DNA of 64,000 nt, from assembly GCA_016713405.1 (NCBI GenBank), contig JADJPF010000004.1, positions 434,001-498,000 of the forward strand, in the 5' to 3' direction. Shown piece by piece: positions 1-10,486 of the stretch. The translations under genes were made by a program, and so were the position numbers. Below the pieces are notes generated by a model. The model was not told the DNA's origin, did no database searches, and saw only the letters and a list, made by a program, of their open reading frames with translations. The stretch is from Blastocatellia bacterium. Its GTDB lineage: Bacteria; Acidobacteriota; Blastocatellia; Chloracidobacteriales; JADJPF01. Numbering within the stretch: the first letter of the stretch is position 1; each line of letters begins with the position of its first letter.

Positions 1-1422
1 AAAACCAGCCAAAGGACGTAAGAAAAACGCTTGTGCTAGCGTCATATCTCCACCATAAAGATGGCCTTCGCTTAAATTAAAGCTTTCCTCAAAATCTTGC
101 GTAGTTAAAACTTGTGAGTGTAAAACAAGTGATCGCAAGTTTGGTGCAAATAGACTTAACTGCTCTAAAACTAGCTCTTTTACTTGCTCTTGGCTAATTT
201 TACCGTGATAAGTAACATATTGTAGCCAAATTGACATTACATGCTTTTCTGTTGGTGCAAGCGTTGAGTCGGATAAACTAGGGATGCAGATTTCCATAAA
301 AGGGTGATCTGACAATTTACCATATTTAGCACAATCAAAAGCTTTTTCAAGGTATGCAACGCTTGGAGCAACAACTAAAGTCCCTTTTAATGCTTCCTCA
401 TTTATACCTATAAAGTCAGGTAGTTCACTTAAAGCTAAATTTACTCGTGCAACAGAGCCTTTATAGCGAATATGTTGCACTTCACGGTTAAATTCTGGCT
501 CAAACTCAACAGGGGAGATAAGTTTAGTAAAAGTGTAACGAGCATCAAAGTCAGAAATAACGGCAGAAGCGTTTATCACTTCGCCGCTTTCTAGCTTGAC
601 TCCAGTTGCAACACCATCATTTATTACTATGGATGAAACCCTAGTGTTAAGCCGTAGTTCAGCTTTATAGTTTTGTGCTGCTTTGGCTAGAGCTTGGCTA
701 ATTGCTCCAATGCCACCTTTTGCAGTAGCACCGAAATAACCATCACCAATTGTTAAATGATGGAGTAGATTAAATGTCGTCCCGCTAGCAAAAGGCCCTT
801 GTGTTAGACCTCTGACGCTAAGACTAGCTAACAAGCCTTTTAATTGAGGGTTTTCAAACCATTCATCTAACAGATCTCTAGCCGACATTACCAGCAATCG
901 AATAACTTCGGTCATTTCACGACGACCATAACCGCGTAATTGACTTACTAGATTTGCTAGTTGTTCAGCCTCGCTAGCCGATGGATGGTGTGCTTGAGGC
1001 GGTGCAGACCTGTAAGCCGCTTTTAGCAAATCTGTAGCTAAATCAAGTAACTGTGTAAATTCTAAATAACTTAACCCATCATTAACATTAAACTTTTGAA
1101 TTACACTTGCTGCGGCTGATTTATGTCCAAACAATGTAAAGCTAGATTGGTCAGGTAGTAGGCTTGTTATTGAGCTACGTTCAATAACTTCTAAACCATA
1201 GTCAGAAAGTTGCAACTCTTGGACTATTTGCGCGTCAAGTCTTCCACTCATTAAGCTTAAATCAGCTTGAAAGCCTTCTGCAAAAGAAGTTGTAGCTACT
1301 ACGCCACCAAAATTTGATGTTGGCTCAAGAACTAAAACTTGTTTTCCTGCTTTAGCAAGATAAGTAGCCGCAGTTAGCGCGTTAGGTGAAGAACCAAGTA
1401 AAATCACGTCATAGGTGTTCAT
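1..1422 (-). CDS. Phytoene-desaturase-type FAD oxidoreductase (3' end off window)
   Basis: The frame is open from the ATG at 1422 to the window edge, giving 474 codons without a stop. The N-terminus has a Rossmann beta-alpha-beta (VILLGSSPNALTAATYLA) followed by VLVLEP, typical of amine-oxidase/phytoene-desaturase flavoproteins. The glycine motif reads GSSPNA instead of GxGxxG, a departure from its upstream paralogue, which has GGGHNG. The two proteins align along their whole visible length (for example the DLLDEWFE block and the LLHHL block). The start overlaps the stop of the upstream gene as TAATG, so translation is probably coupled. The substrate is unknown; a role with the GcvT-like gene is inferred from operon structure only. 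Confidence 0.85.
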   Translation of the reverse strand, partial: MNTYDVILLGSSPNALTAATYLAKAGKQVLVLEPTSNFGGVVATTSFAEGFQADLSLMSGRLDAQIVQELQLSDYGLEVIERSSITSLLPDQSSFTLFGHKSAAASVIQKFNVNDGLSYLEFTQLLDLATDLLKAAYRSAPPQAHHPSASEAEQLANLVSQLRGYGRREMTEVIRLLVMSARDLLDEWFENPQLKGLLASLSVRGLTQGPFASGTTFNLLHHLTIGDGYFGATAKGGIGAISQALAKAAQNYKAELRLNTRVSSIVINDGVATGVKLESGEVINASAVISDFDARYTFTKLISPVEFEPEFNREVQHIRYKGSVARVNLALSELPDFIGINEEALKGTLVVAPSVAYLEKAFDCAKYGKLSDHPFMEICIPSLSDSTLAPTEKHVMSIWLQYVTYHGKISQEQVKELVLEQLSLFAPNLRSLVLHSQVLTTQDFEESFNLSEGHLYGGDMTLAQAFFLRPLAGF

Positions 1423-3009
1423 TATTTGCAGTCCTCCAAAATAGCCATAGCTGCATTACGTCCGGGTGCGCCGGTTATACATCCGCCTGGGTGCGTACTG
1501 CTGCCACACATATATAAATTGCTGACAGGGGTTCTATAGTTTGACCACTGCGGCGAAGGACGCAAAAAGAAAAGTTGTTGCAGCGCAAATTCACCATGAA
1601 ATATATGACCTGAAGTTAAGCCAAAAGTATTTTCTAAGTCCCAAGGGGTCATAATGTGCTTATGTAAAATAATGTTTTTTAGATTTGGCGCGTATTCGGC
1701 TAAAGTATCAATCACGACATCTAGAAACTCGGCTTTCTTTTCTTCATTCCAACCGCCTTCTAAATCAGAAGAAGCATATTCAACAAATAAAGACATTATA
1801 TGTTTACCCGGAGGTGCCATTGCTGGATCAAGCATTGAAGGAATTAGTGCGTCCATAAAAGGCTTACGTGACCAACCACCATATTTAGCATCATCATAAG
1901 CACGTTCTAAGTAATCTATGCTAGGAGCTATTTCAATTGAACCTCGCAGCAAAGCTTCTTTGCCTTTTGGAAGCGAAGTAAATTCTGGTAAACCATCTAA
2001 AGCTAAATTTACTTTGCAAGCTGGGCTGGTGATACGAAAACGCTTTACATCATGCAAAAATTCAGATGGCAAATGTTGAGGCTCAACTAATTTTAAGAAA
2101 GTGCGTTTAGCATCAGCATTTGAAACTATAATGTCTGCAAAGTATTCATCGCCATTTTCTAGCGCGACACCTACAGCCACAGAATCTTTAACAATTACAT
2201 ATTGCTACTGGTGAATTAACCAAGATTTCTGCGCCTGCTTGACGTGCAGCACTAGCAATTGCTTGGCTTAAAGCACCTGTTCCGCCACGAGCTAAACCCC
2301 AAGCACGGAAAACGCCGTCAATATCACCTAAATAGTGATGTAACAAGACATAGCCTGTCCCCGGTGTACGAGGCCCCATAAACGTCCCAATAATTCCGCT
2401 AGTCGCTTTAGTTCCTTTAAGCGGGGTACATTCAAACCATTCATCTAAAAAGTCGCCCGCGCTCATTGTCATAAGTCGCGCTAGCAAATAAAAATCGTCT
2501 TTTCTTAGCTGATCAAACACATTAGCTACTTTTGCCATTGTAGCTAAATCATTGGGTGTTACAGAGCTTGGATCAGGAGGAATCATATCAAGCAGCGGAC
2601 GAAGAGCTAAAGCTAGTCGTCGCATAGTCCTAGAGTATTCATCATAAGCCTCAGCATCACGTTTAGAATGTCGTGCTATTTCATGTTTTGTAGCATCATG
2701 GTCAGGCCAATCAGCTAAATAATTACCGTCTAGCAAGGGAACAAAGGTGCTTTCTAGCGGCATAATTTCTAGACCGTGTTTCATTAGTTCAAGTTCTTGT
2801 ATTACTTCAGGACGAAGTAGACTAATTAGGTATGAGCCTATTAAATACTTAAACCCCGGATAAATTTCTTCTGTAATAGTTGCTCCGCCAACTACGTGGC
2901 GGCGTTCAAGAACTAAAACCCGTTTGCCTGCTTTGGCGAGATATGCAGCGTTGACTAGTCCATTGTGTCCGCCGCCAATCACGATAACATCATAGTGATG
3001 ATTGTTCAT
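1422..3009 (-). CDS. Phytoene-desaturase-type FAD oxidoreductase, frameshifted
   Basis: This is one flavoprotein of about 530 residues read in two frames. The N-terminal part (2188-3009) has the FAD motif GGGHNGLVNAAYLAKAGK and VLVLERR. The C-terminal part (from about 2200 down to 1422) ends with the family's closing region YMCGSSTHPGGCITGAPGRN, which binds FAD. A one-base shift near 2199-2204 separates them, and reading through restores a continuous VIVKDSVAVGVALENG segment. Its ATG overlaps the stop of the GcvT-like gene (ATGA, 3006-3009). Family members oxidise polyisoprenoids, amines or related substrates; which one acts here cannot be told. The break could be a sequence error, because both halves are well preserved. 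Confidence 0.8.
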
Positions 3010-4205
3010 AAGGTGTCTTTCTTTCGTGCTGGGTTAAAAAATGGAAGTTTGGAGACTTTAGCGTTAAATGGTCGGCGATAACGGTCTACTTCTAAATCTA
3101 TAGTGACAACAGAACCTAAAACCGCATGTTGTGGTTTTACATGTCCTAAAATAATGTATTTTTTTAGCGTTGGCGACCAAGTGCCACTAGTTGTATAACC
3201 AACCTGCTCACCATTAACATAAAGTGGTATAACCGAACGCCAAGCCGTAAATGGGTAGGGAACAGGTAAACCAAGTTGATGGTGTTGACGCTCAAACTCG
3301 GCGTGGTCTAACTCTAAACCTACTAACGAAATTGATGAGCCTTGCTGTTTTTCAGCTAGCAAAGCTTTACGTCCAATAAAATTTCCTTTATTCCAGCTTA
3401 TTGCCCAGTTTAATCCTAATTCAAGCGGTGTAGAGGTTTGCAAATCTGCCATAGCCTTATTAGCTGGTGTGTAATCAACATCAAGCATAATCAAGCCTGC
3501 TTCAATACGTGCAACATCTAACGCCCAAATTCCTGCTGGTTGGAGTGCAAAAGATTTTCCTGCTGTAGTTATTGCGTCCCAAACACGCTCAGTGCTGCTT
3601 TTATCGGCACTCACCCAAATTTCATAGCCAAGATCGCCTGTGTAACCTGTTCGGGAAATCATAACTGGCACATCTGCAATAGTTGTGTTGAGATAGCCAT
3701 AATATTTAAGGCTTCCTAAAGGCGCATCAGTAAGCGTCATAAGCAATTCGCGGGATTTAGGCCCTTGTAATGCCAGCGATCCTAATTCTTCAGAAACATC
3801 TTCAATATGTACTCGCAATCCGCTAGCTGAGTCTTCTAACCAGCGCAAATTAGGTTCAGCAGAGGTTAAGCGATATGTATTTTCACTTAAATGTGCAATT
3901 GTCCCATCATCAATAATTTTTCCCTGGGAATTACACCAAGGAGTGCAAAGCATTCCACCAATTGAACATTTGCTAACATCACGAGTTACTAGACGATTAA
4001 GAAAAGCTAATGCGTCCTGGCCTGTAATTTTATATTTGCAAAGTGGAGAAACATCAATTAATGCAGTAGCGTTACGCAAGGCTAAATATTCACGGTCATG
4101 AGTCATTTCATAAGAACTTGCAACGTTGTAGCCCGCCCAACGCCGCCATTGATTAGCCTGCATAAGTGGTGCAGTTCGAGAATGGAAAGGAGAAGTTTTC
4201 AACAT
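3006..4205 (-). CDS. GcvT-like aminomethyltransferase family protein
   Basis: This 399-residue protein has the folate-binding fold of the glycine-cleavage T protein/dimethylglycine-dehydrogenase family. Visible blocks are the RNATALIDVSPLCKYKITGQ start region, SRTGYTGDLGYEIW, and a C-terminal beta-barrel with YVNGEQVGYTTSGTWSP. No gcvH or gcvP lies nearby, and the gene leads an operon with two FAD oxidoreductases. It may therefore be a demethylase- or oxidase-associated T-like protein rather than part of the glycine cleavage complex; that is inference. The first ATG at 4205 is kept because the next conserved residues follow closely. Confidence 0.8.
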   Translation of the reverse strand: MLKTSPFHSRTAPLMQANQWRRWAGYNVASSYEMTHDREYLALRNATALIDVSPLCKYKITGQDALAFLNRLVTRDVSKCSIGGMLCTPWCNSQGKIIDDGTIAHLSENTYRLTSAEPNLRWLEDSASGLRVHIEDVSEELGSLALQGPKSRELLMTLTDAPLGSLKYYGYLNTTIADVPVMISRTGYTGDLGYEIWVSADKSSTERVWDAITTAGKSFALQPAGIWALDVARIEAGLIMLDVDYTPANKAMADLQTSTPLELGLNWAISWNKGNFIGRKALLAEKQQGSSISLVGLELDHAEFERQHHQLGLPVPYPFTAWRSVIPLYVNGEQVGYTTSGTWSPTLKKYIILGHVKPQHAVLGSVVTIDLEVDRYRRPFNAKVSKLPFFNPARKKDTL

Positions 4206-4276
4206 GTTATTTTTTATAGAAAAGTTTAGAGTGTGGAAAATTTTTCGGCTTGTAATTTATTTTACCAGACAATACT

Positions 4277-4289
4277 TGTCAAGTTGACA
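4277..4289. promoter_or_regulatory. Candidate operator palindrome between divergent genes
   Basis: TGTCAAGTTGACA is a perfect 13-base palindrome in the 209-base gap between the GcvT-like operon and the TPR-like gene. A partial copy (TTGTCAAGTCA) lies about 30 bases to the right. The position fits a regulator site for one or both promoters. No cognate regulator is identifiable. Confidence 0.35.
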
Positions 4290-4447
4290 TAAACTATAGT
4301 AAATCCAGTTGTCAAGTCATCAAAATAAGAATCTTAAAGATATGCTACCTTCTATTTAGGTGTTATAGAAAAACTAATTAAATTTCTAACAATAGGTGAT
4401 ACATCAACGAAGTTTTGTGTAAAATAGCTAAACAAAATTTTCTGGAA

Positions 4448-5143
4448 ATGGTGTATCACTTACATATGAGCAATAAAAAATTCCGTAGAAAAGCTGGCTC
4501 ACTTGACCTAAAGAGCAAATTAAAATCAAGAAGTGTTAATCAATATGAAATAAGTTATGAACCTGTTGAGGATGAAAGCCTAAAAAACTTACCTAGAAGT
4601 GATCGAGAAAGAATCCAAGAATTATATGCTTTAATACAACAAAATCCACAGGTTGTAATCTCTGAACTCCTTGAGTTAAAAGAAAAATATCCAAATGTCC
4701 CTGTCTTAGGCAACTATTTATATGTTGCTTATATGTTGATTGGTGATGAAGAAAAAACAGATGAAATAATGTTGGAAAATTACCAAAAACATCCAGATTA
4801 TTTATTTGCTAAATTAAATTATGGACAATATTTATTAAAAGAAGACAAGCTAGAAGAATTTGAAAAGGTATTTGAAAATAAATTTGATTTAGTGTCACTT
4901 TATCCAAAAAGAAAGAAATATCATATTGCAGAAGTAATTAGCTTTTGGGGTGTTGTAGGGCTTTACTATAGTGCGATCAATGATTGGGTAAAAGTAGCAC
5001 AAATTTGTAAACTCCTAGAATCAACTGCACCACAACACGAAGTAACTAAAATCTTAAAAACACGCTTAGAGCAAGGTAAAAGATTACCAGAATTTTCACA
5101 AACACTTAATATTGCACAAACTATAGTAAATAAAGGATCTTAA
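4448..5143 (+). CDS. Tetratricopeptide-like protein of unknown function
   Basis: The C-terminal two thirds is helical with TPR-like spacing: NPQVVISELLELKEKYPNVP, then a helix pair around MLENYQKHPDYLFAKLNYGQ, then YYSAINDWVKVAQICKLLES. The N-terminus is basic and Ser-rich (SNKKFRRKAGSLDLKSKLKS). It has no signal peptide or membrane segment, so it is probably cytoplasmic. The start is uncertain: ATG 4448 and ATG 4466 lack a clear ribosome site, and a TTG at 4415 is possible. It ends 6 bases before sbcD, so the two may be co-transcribed. No specific function is recognised. Confidence 0.7.
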   Translation: MVYHLHMSNKKFRRKAGSLDLKSKLKSRSVNQYEISYEPVEDESLKNLPRSDRERIQELYALIQQNPQVVISELLELKEKYPNVPVLGNYLYVAYMLIGDEEKTDEIMLENYQKHPDYLFAKLNYGQYLLKEDKLEEFEKVFENKFDLVSLYPKRKKYHIAEVISFWGVVGLYYSAINDWVKVAQICKLLESTAPQHEVTKILKTRLEQGKRLPEFSQTLNIAQTIVNKGS

Positions 5144-5149
5144 GCGTCA

Positions 5150-6328
5150 ATGAAAATTCTGCATACTTCTGACTGGCATTTGGGCGCGGCTTTAAGGGGC
5201 CACTATGACCGAGCTACAGAGTTATTTGACCAAATAGAAAAAATCTGTGAGCTAGCCAAAGAAAATAACGTAGAGTTACTAGTAGTTGCTGGGGATGTTT
5301 TTGTTCGTCGTAATATGTTGGAATCTACTAAACGACTTGCTCAGGTGCTAAACCGCTTTATTAAAGATGGTCTTAAAGTTCTAATGTTTCCTGGAAACCA
5401 TGATGATAAAGAACATTTTTATATGATGCGTGCTTTGCTAAGTGTTGAAGAACGCCAACGTGAGCAGGTTTATATAGTTGATAAAGCAGAAGTTATTACT
5501 ATTAATAATGTGCAGTTTGTTATTGTCCCTTATCCAAATATCCCAGAACTGCTTGAACCTTATCAAATTAAGGCTAGTGGGGCAAAAGATCGAAATGCTG
5601 TTTTAAGTAAAGCTTATGACAATTTGGTTAATTCGCTTTTTAATGGTTTAAACCCTGATTTACCAGCCGTGTTTTTTGCTCACCTAAATGTTTCTGGAGT
5701 TATTAGCAAAAGCGAAAAAGAAGTTAATTATGATGAAGGTATCTTGATGAATCGTAACAACTTACCTTTTGCTAATAACCTGGCTTATATTGGTCTAGGT
5801 CATATTCATCAATGCCAGCAAATCCCTCATAAAATACCCTGTTTTTATAGTGGAAGTATGCAGCGTATGGATATGGGGGAAAGAGATGATGAAAAGTTTG
5901 TTTTACTAGTTGATATACCTAATCAAGGGCCAGCAAATGTTATTCAACTTCCTTTAAGCGTAACTCCTTTTTATGAGATTTATTTGCCAGCCCTAGAGCT
6001 AGAATCTTTGCCAAACTTATACCCAGACATCAAAGAATCTTTTTTTCGTCTAACTGTTGAATGTGAAATAGATGATGAACCAATCGCTATACAACGACGA
6101 GTAAAAGAGCTTGTAGATCAATTTTCTTTGCGCTGCCTTGATGTTAATTGCTTAAGCAACAAGCCAGAAATAGTAAAACAAGTTAATCTTAAACAACCAG
6201 AAGATTATGCCAACACAGTTTTAACCTATCTTTATCAAGAACATTTTGAAGATTCAGATTTATTAGCATTAGAAGAAAGAGCTAAATTACTTATGCAGGA
6301 GGTTAACAATGCTCTTGCAAAAAATTGA
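5150..6328 (+). CDS. sbcD: Exonuclease subunit SbcD (Mre11-type nuclease)
   Basis: This 392-residue metallophosphoesterase is the nuclease subunit of the SbcCD complex, which opens hairpins and trims DNA ends in the cytoplasm. The phosphodiesterase motifs are in order: HTSDWHLG (residues 5-12), GDVF (48-51), GNHDD (82-86), HLNVSG, and GLGHIHQCQ near residue 215. The length fits the family. The gene overlaps sbcC by 20 bases, the usual arrangement, with the sbcC ribosome site (GCAGGAGG) inside the sbcD 3' end. Confidence 0.93.
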   Translation: MKILHTSDWHLGAALRGHYDRATELFDQIEKICELAKENNVELLVVAGDVFVRRNMLESTKRLAQVLNRFIKDGLKVLMFPGNHDDKEHFYMMRALLSVEERQREQVYIVDKAEVITINNVQFVIVPYPNIPELLEPYQIKASGAKDRNAVLSKAYDNLVNSLFNGLNPDLPAVFFAHLNVSGVISKSEKEVNYDEGILMNRNNLPFANNLAYIGLGHIHQCQQIPHKIPCFYSGSMQRMDMGERDDEKFVLLVDIPNQGPANVIQLPLSVTPFYEIYLPALELESLPNLYPDIKESFFRLTVECEIDDEPIAIQRRVKELVDQFSLRCLDVNCLSNKPEIVKQVNLKQPEDYANTVLTYLYQEHFEDSDLLALEERAKLLMQEVNNALAKN

Positions 6329-9300
6329 GCTAAAAGGTTTTTTAAGCCACTCTGGACAAAGAAACGAATTAGGGGAAATTGTTCCTGTTTCAATAGATTT
6401 CCATAAATCCCCACTTTGGCTAGTCTATGGGCCAAATGGAGCAGGTAAAAGCGCGATTTTTGATGCCATAACTTTTGCTCTTTATAAAGAACATCGGGGA
6501 GGTAAAAGTCAATTTGAGCGTCTGATAAATGATAAATGTGATAAAGCTGAGGTAAATTTAGAAATTGAGTTAGCAGGAAAACGCTATTTAATTCAGCGCA
6601 CCATTAGCCGACACTCCCGGACTAAAGTTTGGGGAATGGTTAGACAATGGGATGGTCAGGAATGGAAAGCCGAGCCAGAAACTACCAATGCTGTAGAAGA
6701 TTGGGTGACAAGAAATCTTAGGATGAGTTATCAAACCTTTATTTCTGCTGTAGTTTTACGTCAAGGTGAGTCGGACGCTTTTCTAAAAGCTAAAGCAACT
6801 GAGCGCAAAGATTGTTTAATTGAACTGCTAGACCTAAATTTTTATCGGCGATTGGGAGAAACCGCCACTAGCCAAAAAAATTATTGGGCAAAACAAAAAG
6901 ATGAACACCAAAAAGCTTTAGACAAAGCTACTAGCGTTGAAGACATAGAAATAGAGGCTCAAAATAAATTAATTATTCAGTTAGAAGAACAAACATTTGA
7001 GGCAAGAGAAGAGTTAACCGAGAAAAAAATAGCTCTAAGTGAAAGTCAACGTGCTAAAAACTTGTTAGAAGAAATTGAGCTAAAAAAAGCACAACAAGCT
7101 TTAGATACTGAAATAATCGCTCAAGCCTTAGAAATTCAAGAAAAGGCTGAAAAATACCAAAAATTAAAGTATGTCGTTTTACAACTAGAAAACTTTTGGC
7201 AATTAAATCATCGCTTAGCCAATGAAAAACAAGAACTTCTAACAGCAGAATCAACTATAAAATCTCTAAAACAAAACTTAATTAACATTTTAGAAAAGTT
7301 GGCTGAAGGCCAAACCGCAAAACAAACCCTAGAAACTAACTTAAAACAAATTGGTGAAAAATTAAATTCAATTGTTGAACAAGAAGAAGTTCTAGCTAGC
7401 AAACTAAGAGAAATCAAACAAATTACAGATCTTGAGCAGTTAATTGCTCAAGAACAAGAAAAACTTGTCTCTTATCAAGAAATTTTGCAAAGATCAACAG
7501 AACTTAAAGCTAAATTTGAAGCTTATCAAGAGTTAAAGCAAGTTCTACCTGTTTATAAAGAACTACAACAAAAGAGTCTATAATTAATCAAAGTAGAGAA
7601 GAAATAAATAATATAAAAAATAAATTATTAAATCTAACTACAGAGAATAATTTAGCAGAATCGAATAAGCAAAATCATCAGGAAATAGCCAATAATCTTA
7701 AAATAGAACTTAATAAACAAAACTCATTGCTCCAAGAAATAACTCTAAAAATATATTTACTAGAAAATAAATTATCTGATCAAAATAACCTTGAAAATGA
7801 ATGCCCTCTTTGTGGAAGTTGTTTAAATAATGAACACCGAAAAGAGCGTCTTAGCTCTAAGTATCAACAATGGAGTCAAGAACTTAGTGTTGATTTAGAA
7901 AAGCAAGCAGACCTAAACCAACAAATAAACTTAAATAAAGAAAAATTAGAACTATCTGAAAAAGAAATAAAAAATTTTCTTACTTTAGTTCATAACTATG
8001 AACTTGAAATAATAAATATTAATAATCAATTAACTAATACAGAAAATAAATTATTATTATTAGAAACAAATCTTTTAGAATTAAAGAAAAAACTTAAAAA
8101 TATTAAGTCAGATAATATTTTATTAGATTTAGAAAACATGTCTTCAATAGCCGTAGAATATGAAAAATTATTGACAGCAGAAAAGCTAAAAGAAAAAGTT
8201 GATATTACAACGTCAAGCTATCAAAAACAGCTAAGTTTACTGCCTATAATTTCTTTAGCAGAACGTGAAGAAATATTATTAATGGCAGAAAAATTAAAAC
8301 AGGAAGATGTTGATTTAACTACACATAAGCTAGCATTAGAAAAAGAATTAACATCAATAAATATTCTAATAAATGAATTTCAAAATGAACAAACAAAGTT
8401 AAATAATCAATTAACGATTAATGAATATAAACTCTCAGAAAGTTTAAGACGTTGCCAAGAAATTGAGCAAGATATAAACAAACAAATTAGCAATCTACCT
8501 ACAAACTTTCTTTCCCACGCTGCCTTAAAAACTGAGCAAGCCTTTATTGAGCTAAAAGAAGAAATGGGGTTGCTGGCTGATATTGAAAAACAATACCAAG
8601 AATTACTTACAGCACAAACACGTATTCATCAACTAACAGGAGCAATAAAATTATTAATAGAACAGCTTGAAAAAATACCAGAAAAATATCAGCGTTTAGT
8701 TAGCGAAATAGAAAAAGAATATAATGATTTTAGTGATCAAGTATTGTTTATAGAAAATCAGCTAGATCAAGCCAAACGCAGATTAGCAGAAATGGAGCAT
8801 CAACAAAAAATCTATCAACAATTAAAAGAAAAACGTGATGCAGCAGAGAAGGAAGCAATTTGCTACAACAAACTAGCTAAAACCTTTGGTCGTAGTGGGT
8901 TACAAGCAAAAATTATTAAAACGGCACAAGAAAAAATCAAACAACACGCTAATACTACGCTAAGACGTTTAAGCAATGGAGTTTGGCAAATAGACTTACA
9001 GGAAAATAGTCAAGGAACAGAACTAGAAATATTAGCACGCGATTTAAGCCAACCAGGTTCACCATTAAGAGCTTTTGAATACTTAAGTGGTGGGGAAAAG
9101 TTCCGTGTTGCCATTAGCTTAGCTATAGCTATTGGTCAATCAATTTCTGGCGGTCGTGCAGTAGATACACTAGTTATTGATGAAGGTTTTGGAGCATTGG
9201 ACGAAGGCAAACCGATCTTTGCTTGTTAGTGAATTGCGGCGTTTAAGCGAAGAAGTTTTACAAGGTGGTAGGGTAATAGTTGTTTCTCACCAAGAGGATG

Positions 9301-9383
9301 TTTGCTGGGAATTTGCCAATCGTTACTATATCTCTAAAAGTTTTGATGGACTCATAGAAATAGAACATAATTGGAACCGATAG
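6309..9383 (+). CDS. sbcC: Exonuclease subunit SbcC (Rad50-type ATPase), two frameshifts
   Basis: SbcC is the SMC-like ATPase partner of SbcD. The N-terminus has the Walker A motif GPNGAGKS (residues 41-48) and the Q-loop LRQGESDAFL. Long coiled-coil arms flank a zinc-hook CPLC near residue 499. The C-terminus has the signature YLSGGEKFR, Walker B DTLVIDEGFG and the D-loop. Two one-base breaks interrupt the frame: an A run at 7570-7573 (one A short) and an AAA at 9209-9211 (one A extra). Correcting both gives one continuous protein of about 1024 residues, ending with the normal VSHQEDV switch-region histidine. The preserved motifs argue for a working gene with sequencing errors. Confidence 0.88.
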
Positions 9384-9417
9384 CTAAAAAATACTAAAAA
9401 ATTATTTGGAGAAGATT

Positions 9418-10461
9418 TTGGATAATAGTTCAATGGAAAATGTTCAAGATTCTTTAGCCACATGGTTAAAAAAATTTAAGATCGTGGTAGTAATTCCTTG
9501 CTATAACGTTGCTAAGCAAATAGAGGCAGTCTTAAACACAATGCCAGCTTTTGTTAGCCAAATAGTTACAGTTAATGACGCTTCTAAAGATAATAGTGCT
9601 GAAAAAATTCGTCAGCTAGCCGCTAAAGACCCTCGAATAATCCTAGTTGAACATGAAAAAAATAAAGGTGTTGGCGGTGCAATGATAACTGGTTTTAATA
9701 AGGCTTTGTCGCTAAATCCACATTTGATAGTTAAAATGGATGGCGATGGTCAGATGAATCCTGATTTCTTACCAGATTTGTTAATTCCTTTAATCTTAGG
9801 TAAAGCTGACTATACAAAAGGAAATAGATTTAGAGATTTTCAAGCACTGCGTCAAATGCCCGCGCTTCGTCGAATAGGAAATATTGGGCTAAGTTTTATG
9901 GTCAAAGCTTCAACAGGTTATTGGAAATGCTTTGATCCAACAAATGGTTTTTTAGCTGTTAGAGCGGATGTATTAAAACTTGTGCCTTTAGATAAAGTTC
10001 ATCAATCCTATTTCTTTGAAATTTCACTACTTAGCCAAATGTATTTAGTTGGAGCAGTAATAAAAGATATTCCTATGCCAGCCCGCTATGGTGATGAAAA
10101 ATCAAATTTATCAATCAAAAAAGTTTTAATTGAATTTCCTGGAAAACTTTTTATTTGCTTTTGCCGACGTATAATCTTAAAAAAATTTATTTATGATTTT
10201 TCCATTGAAAGTATTTACTTAATTTTAGGTGTGCCAATGATATTAATTGGTGCATTATATGGGGGTTATTACTGGTATATCAACTCACTTGCTAACGTTC
10301 CTTCTCCAACAGGAACAGTAGTTCTACCAGCATTACTAATTATGCTAGGTTTTCAAATTATTTTAGCTGCAATAGGAATTGACCTACAATCAACACCACA
10401 AGAGCCGGTTTGCTCCGGCCCATTAACACTAGAAGATCCCCCAAAACTGATTAAAGCTTAA
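9418..10461 (+). CDS. Family 2 glycosyltransferase, DPM1-like, membrane anchored
   Basis: The GT-A fold shows VVVIPCYN, the nucleotide-binding NDASKDNS and the metal-binding DGDGQ (DxD-type). RYGDEKSN lies in the acceptor region. Two C-terminal hydrophobic segments (around ILGVPMILIGALYGGYY and VLPALLIMLGFQIIL) indicate membrane anchoring. The likely role is sugar transfer from a nucleotide sugar to a lipid or surface-glycan acceptor. The TTG at 9418 is the best start because GGAG lies six bases upstream (9408-9411); ATG 9433 is the alternative. It follows sbcC by 34 bases. Confidence 0.85.
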   Translation: MDNSSMENVQDSLATWLKKFKIVVVIPCYNVAKQIEAVLNTMPAFVSQIVTVNDASKDNSAEKIRQLAAKDPRIILVEHEKNKGVGGAMITGFNKALSLNPHLIVKMDGDGQMNPDFLPDLLIPLILGKADYTKGNRFRDFQALRQMPALRRIGNIGLSFMVKASTGYWKCFDPTNGFLAVRADVLKLVPLDKVHQSYFFEISLLSQMYLVGAVIKDIPMPARYGDEKSNLSIKKVLIEFPGKLFICFCRRIILKKFIYDFSIESIYLILGVPMILIGALYGGYYWYINSLANVPSPTGTVVLPALLIMLGFQIILAAIGIDLQSTPQEPVCSGPLTLEDPPKLIKA

Positions 10462-10486
10462 AAATTTAATTTTAAAGGGCAAGAAA

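Noticed and set aside
1654..1899. A plus-strand 81-codon frame
   Set aside because: It lies antisense within a well-conserved oxidoreductase and shows no protein features.
7570..9211. Programmed frameshifting in sbcC
   Set aside because: Two unrelated sites, one needing an added and one a removed base, and many similar breaks elsewhere; no slippery heptamer with a downstream structure was evident.
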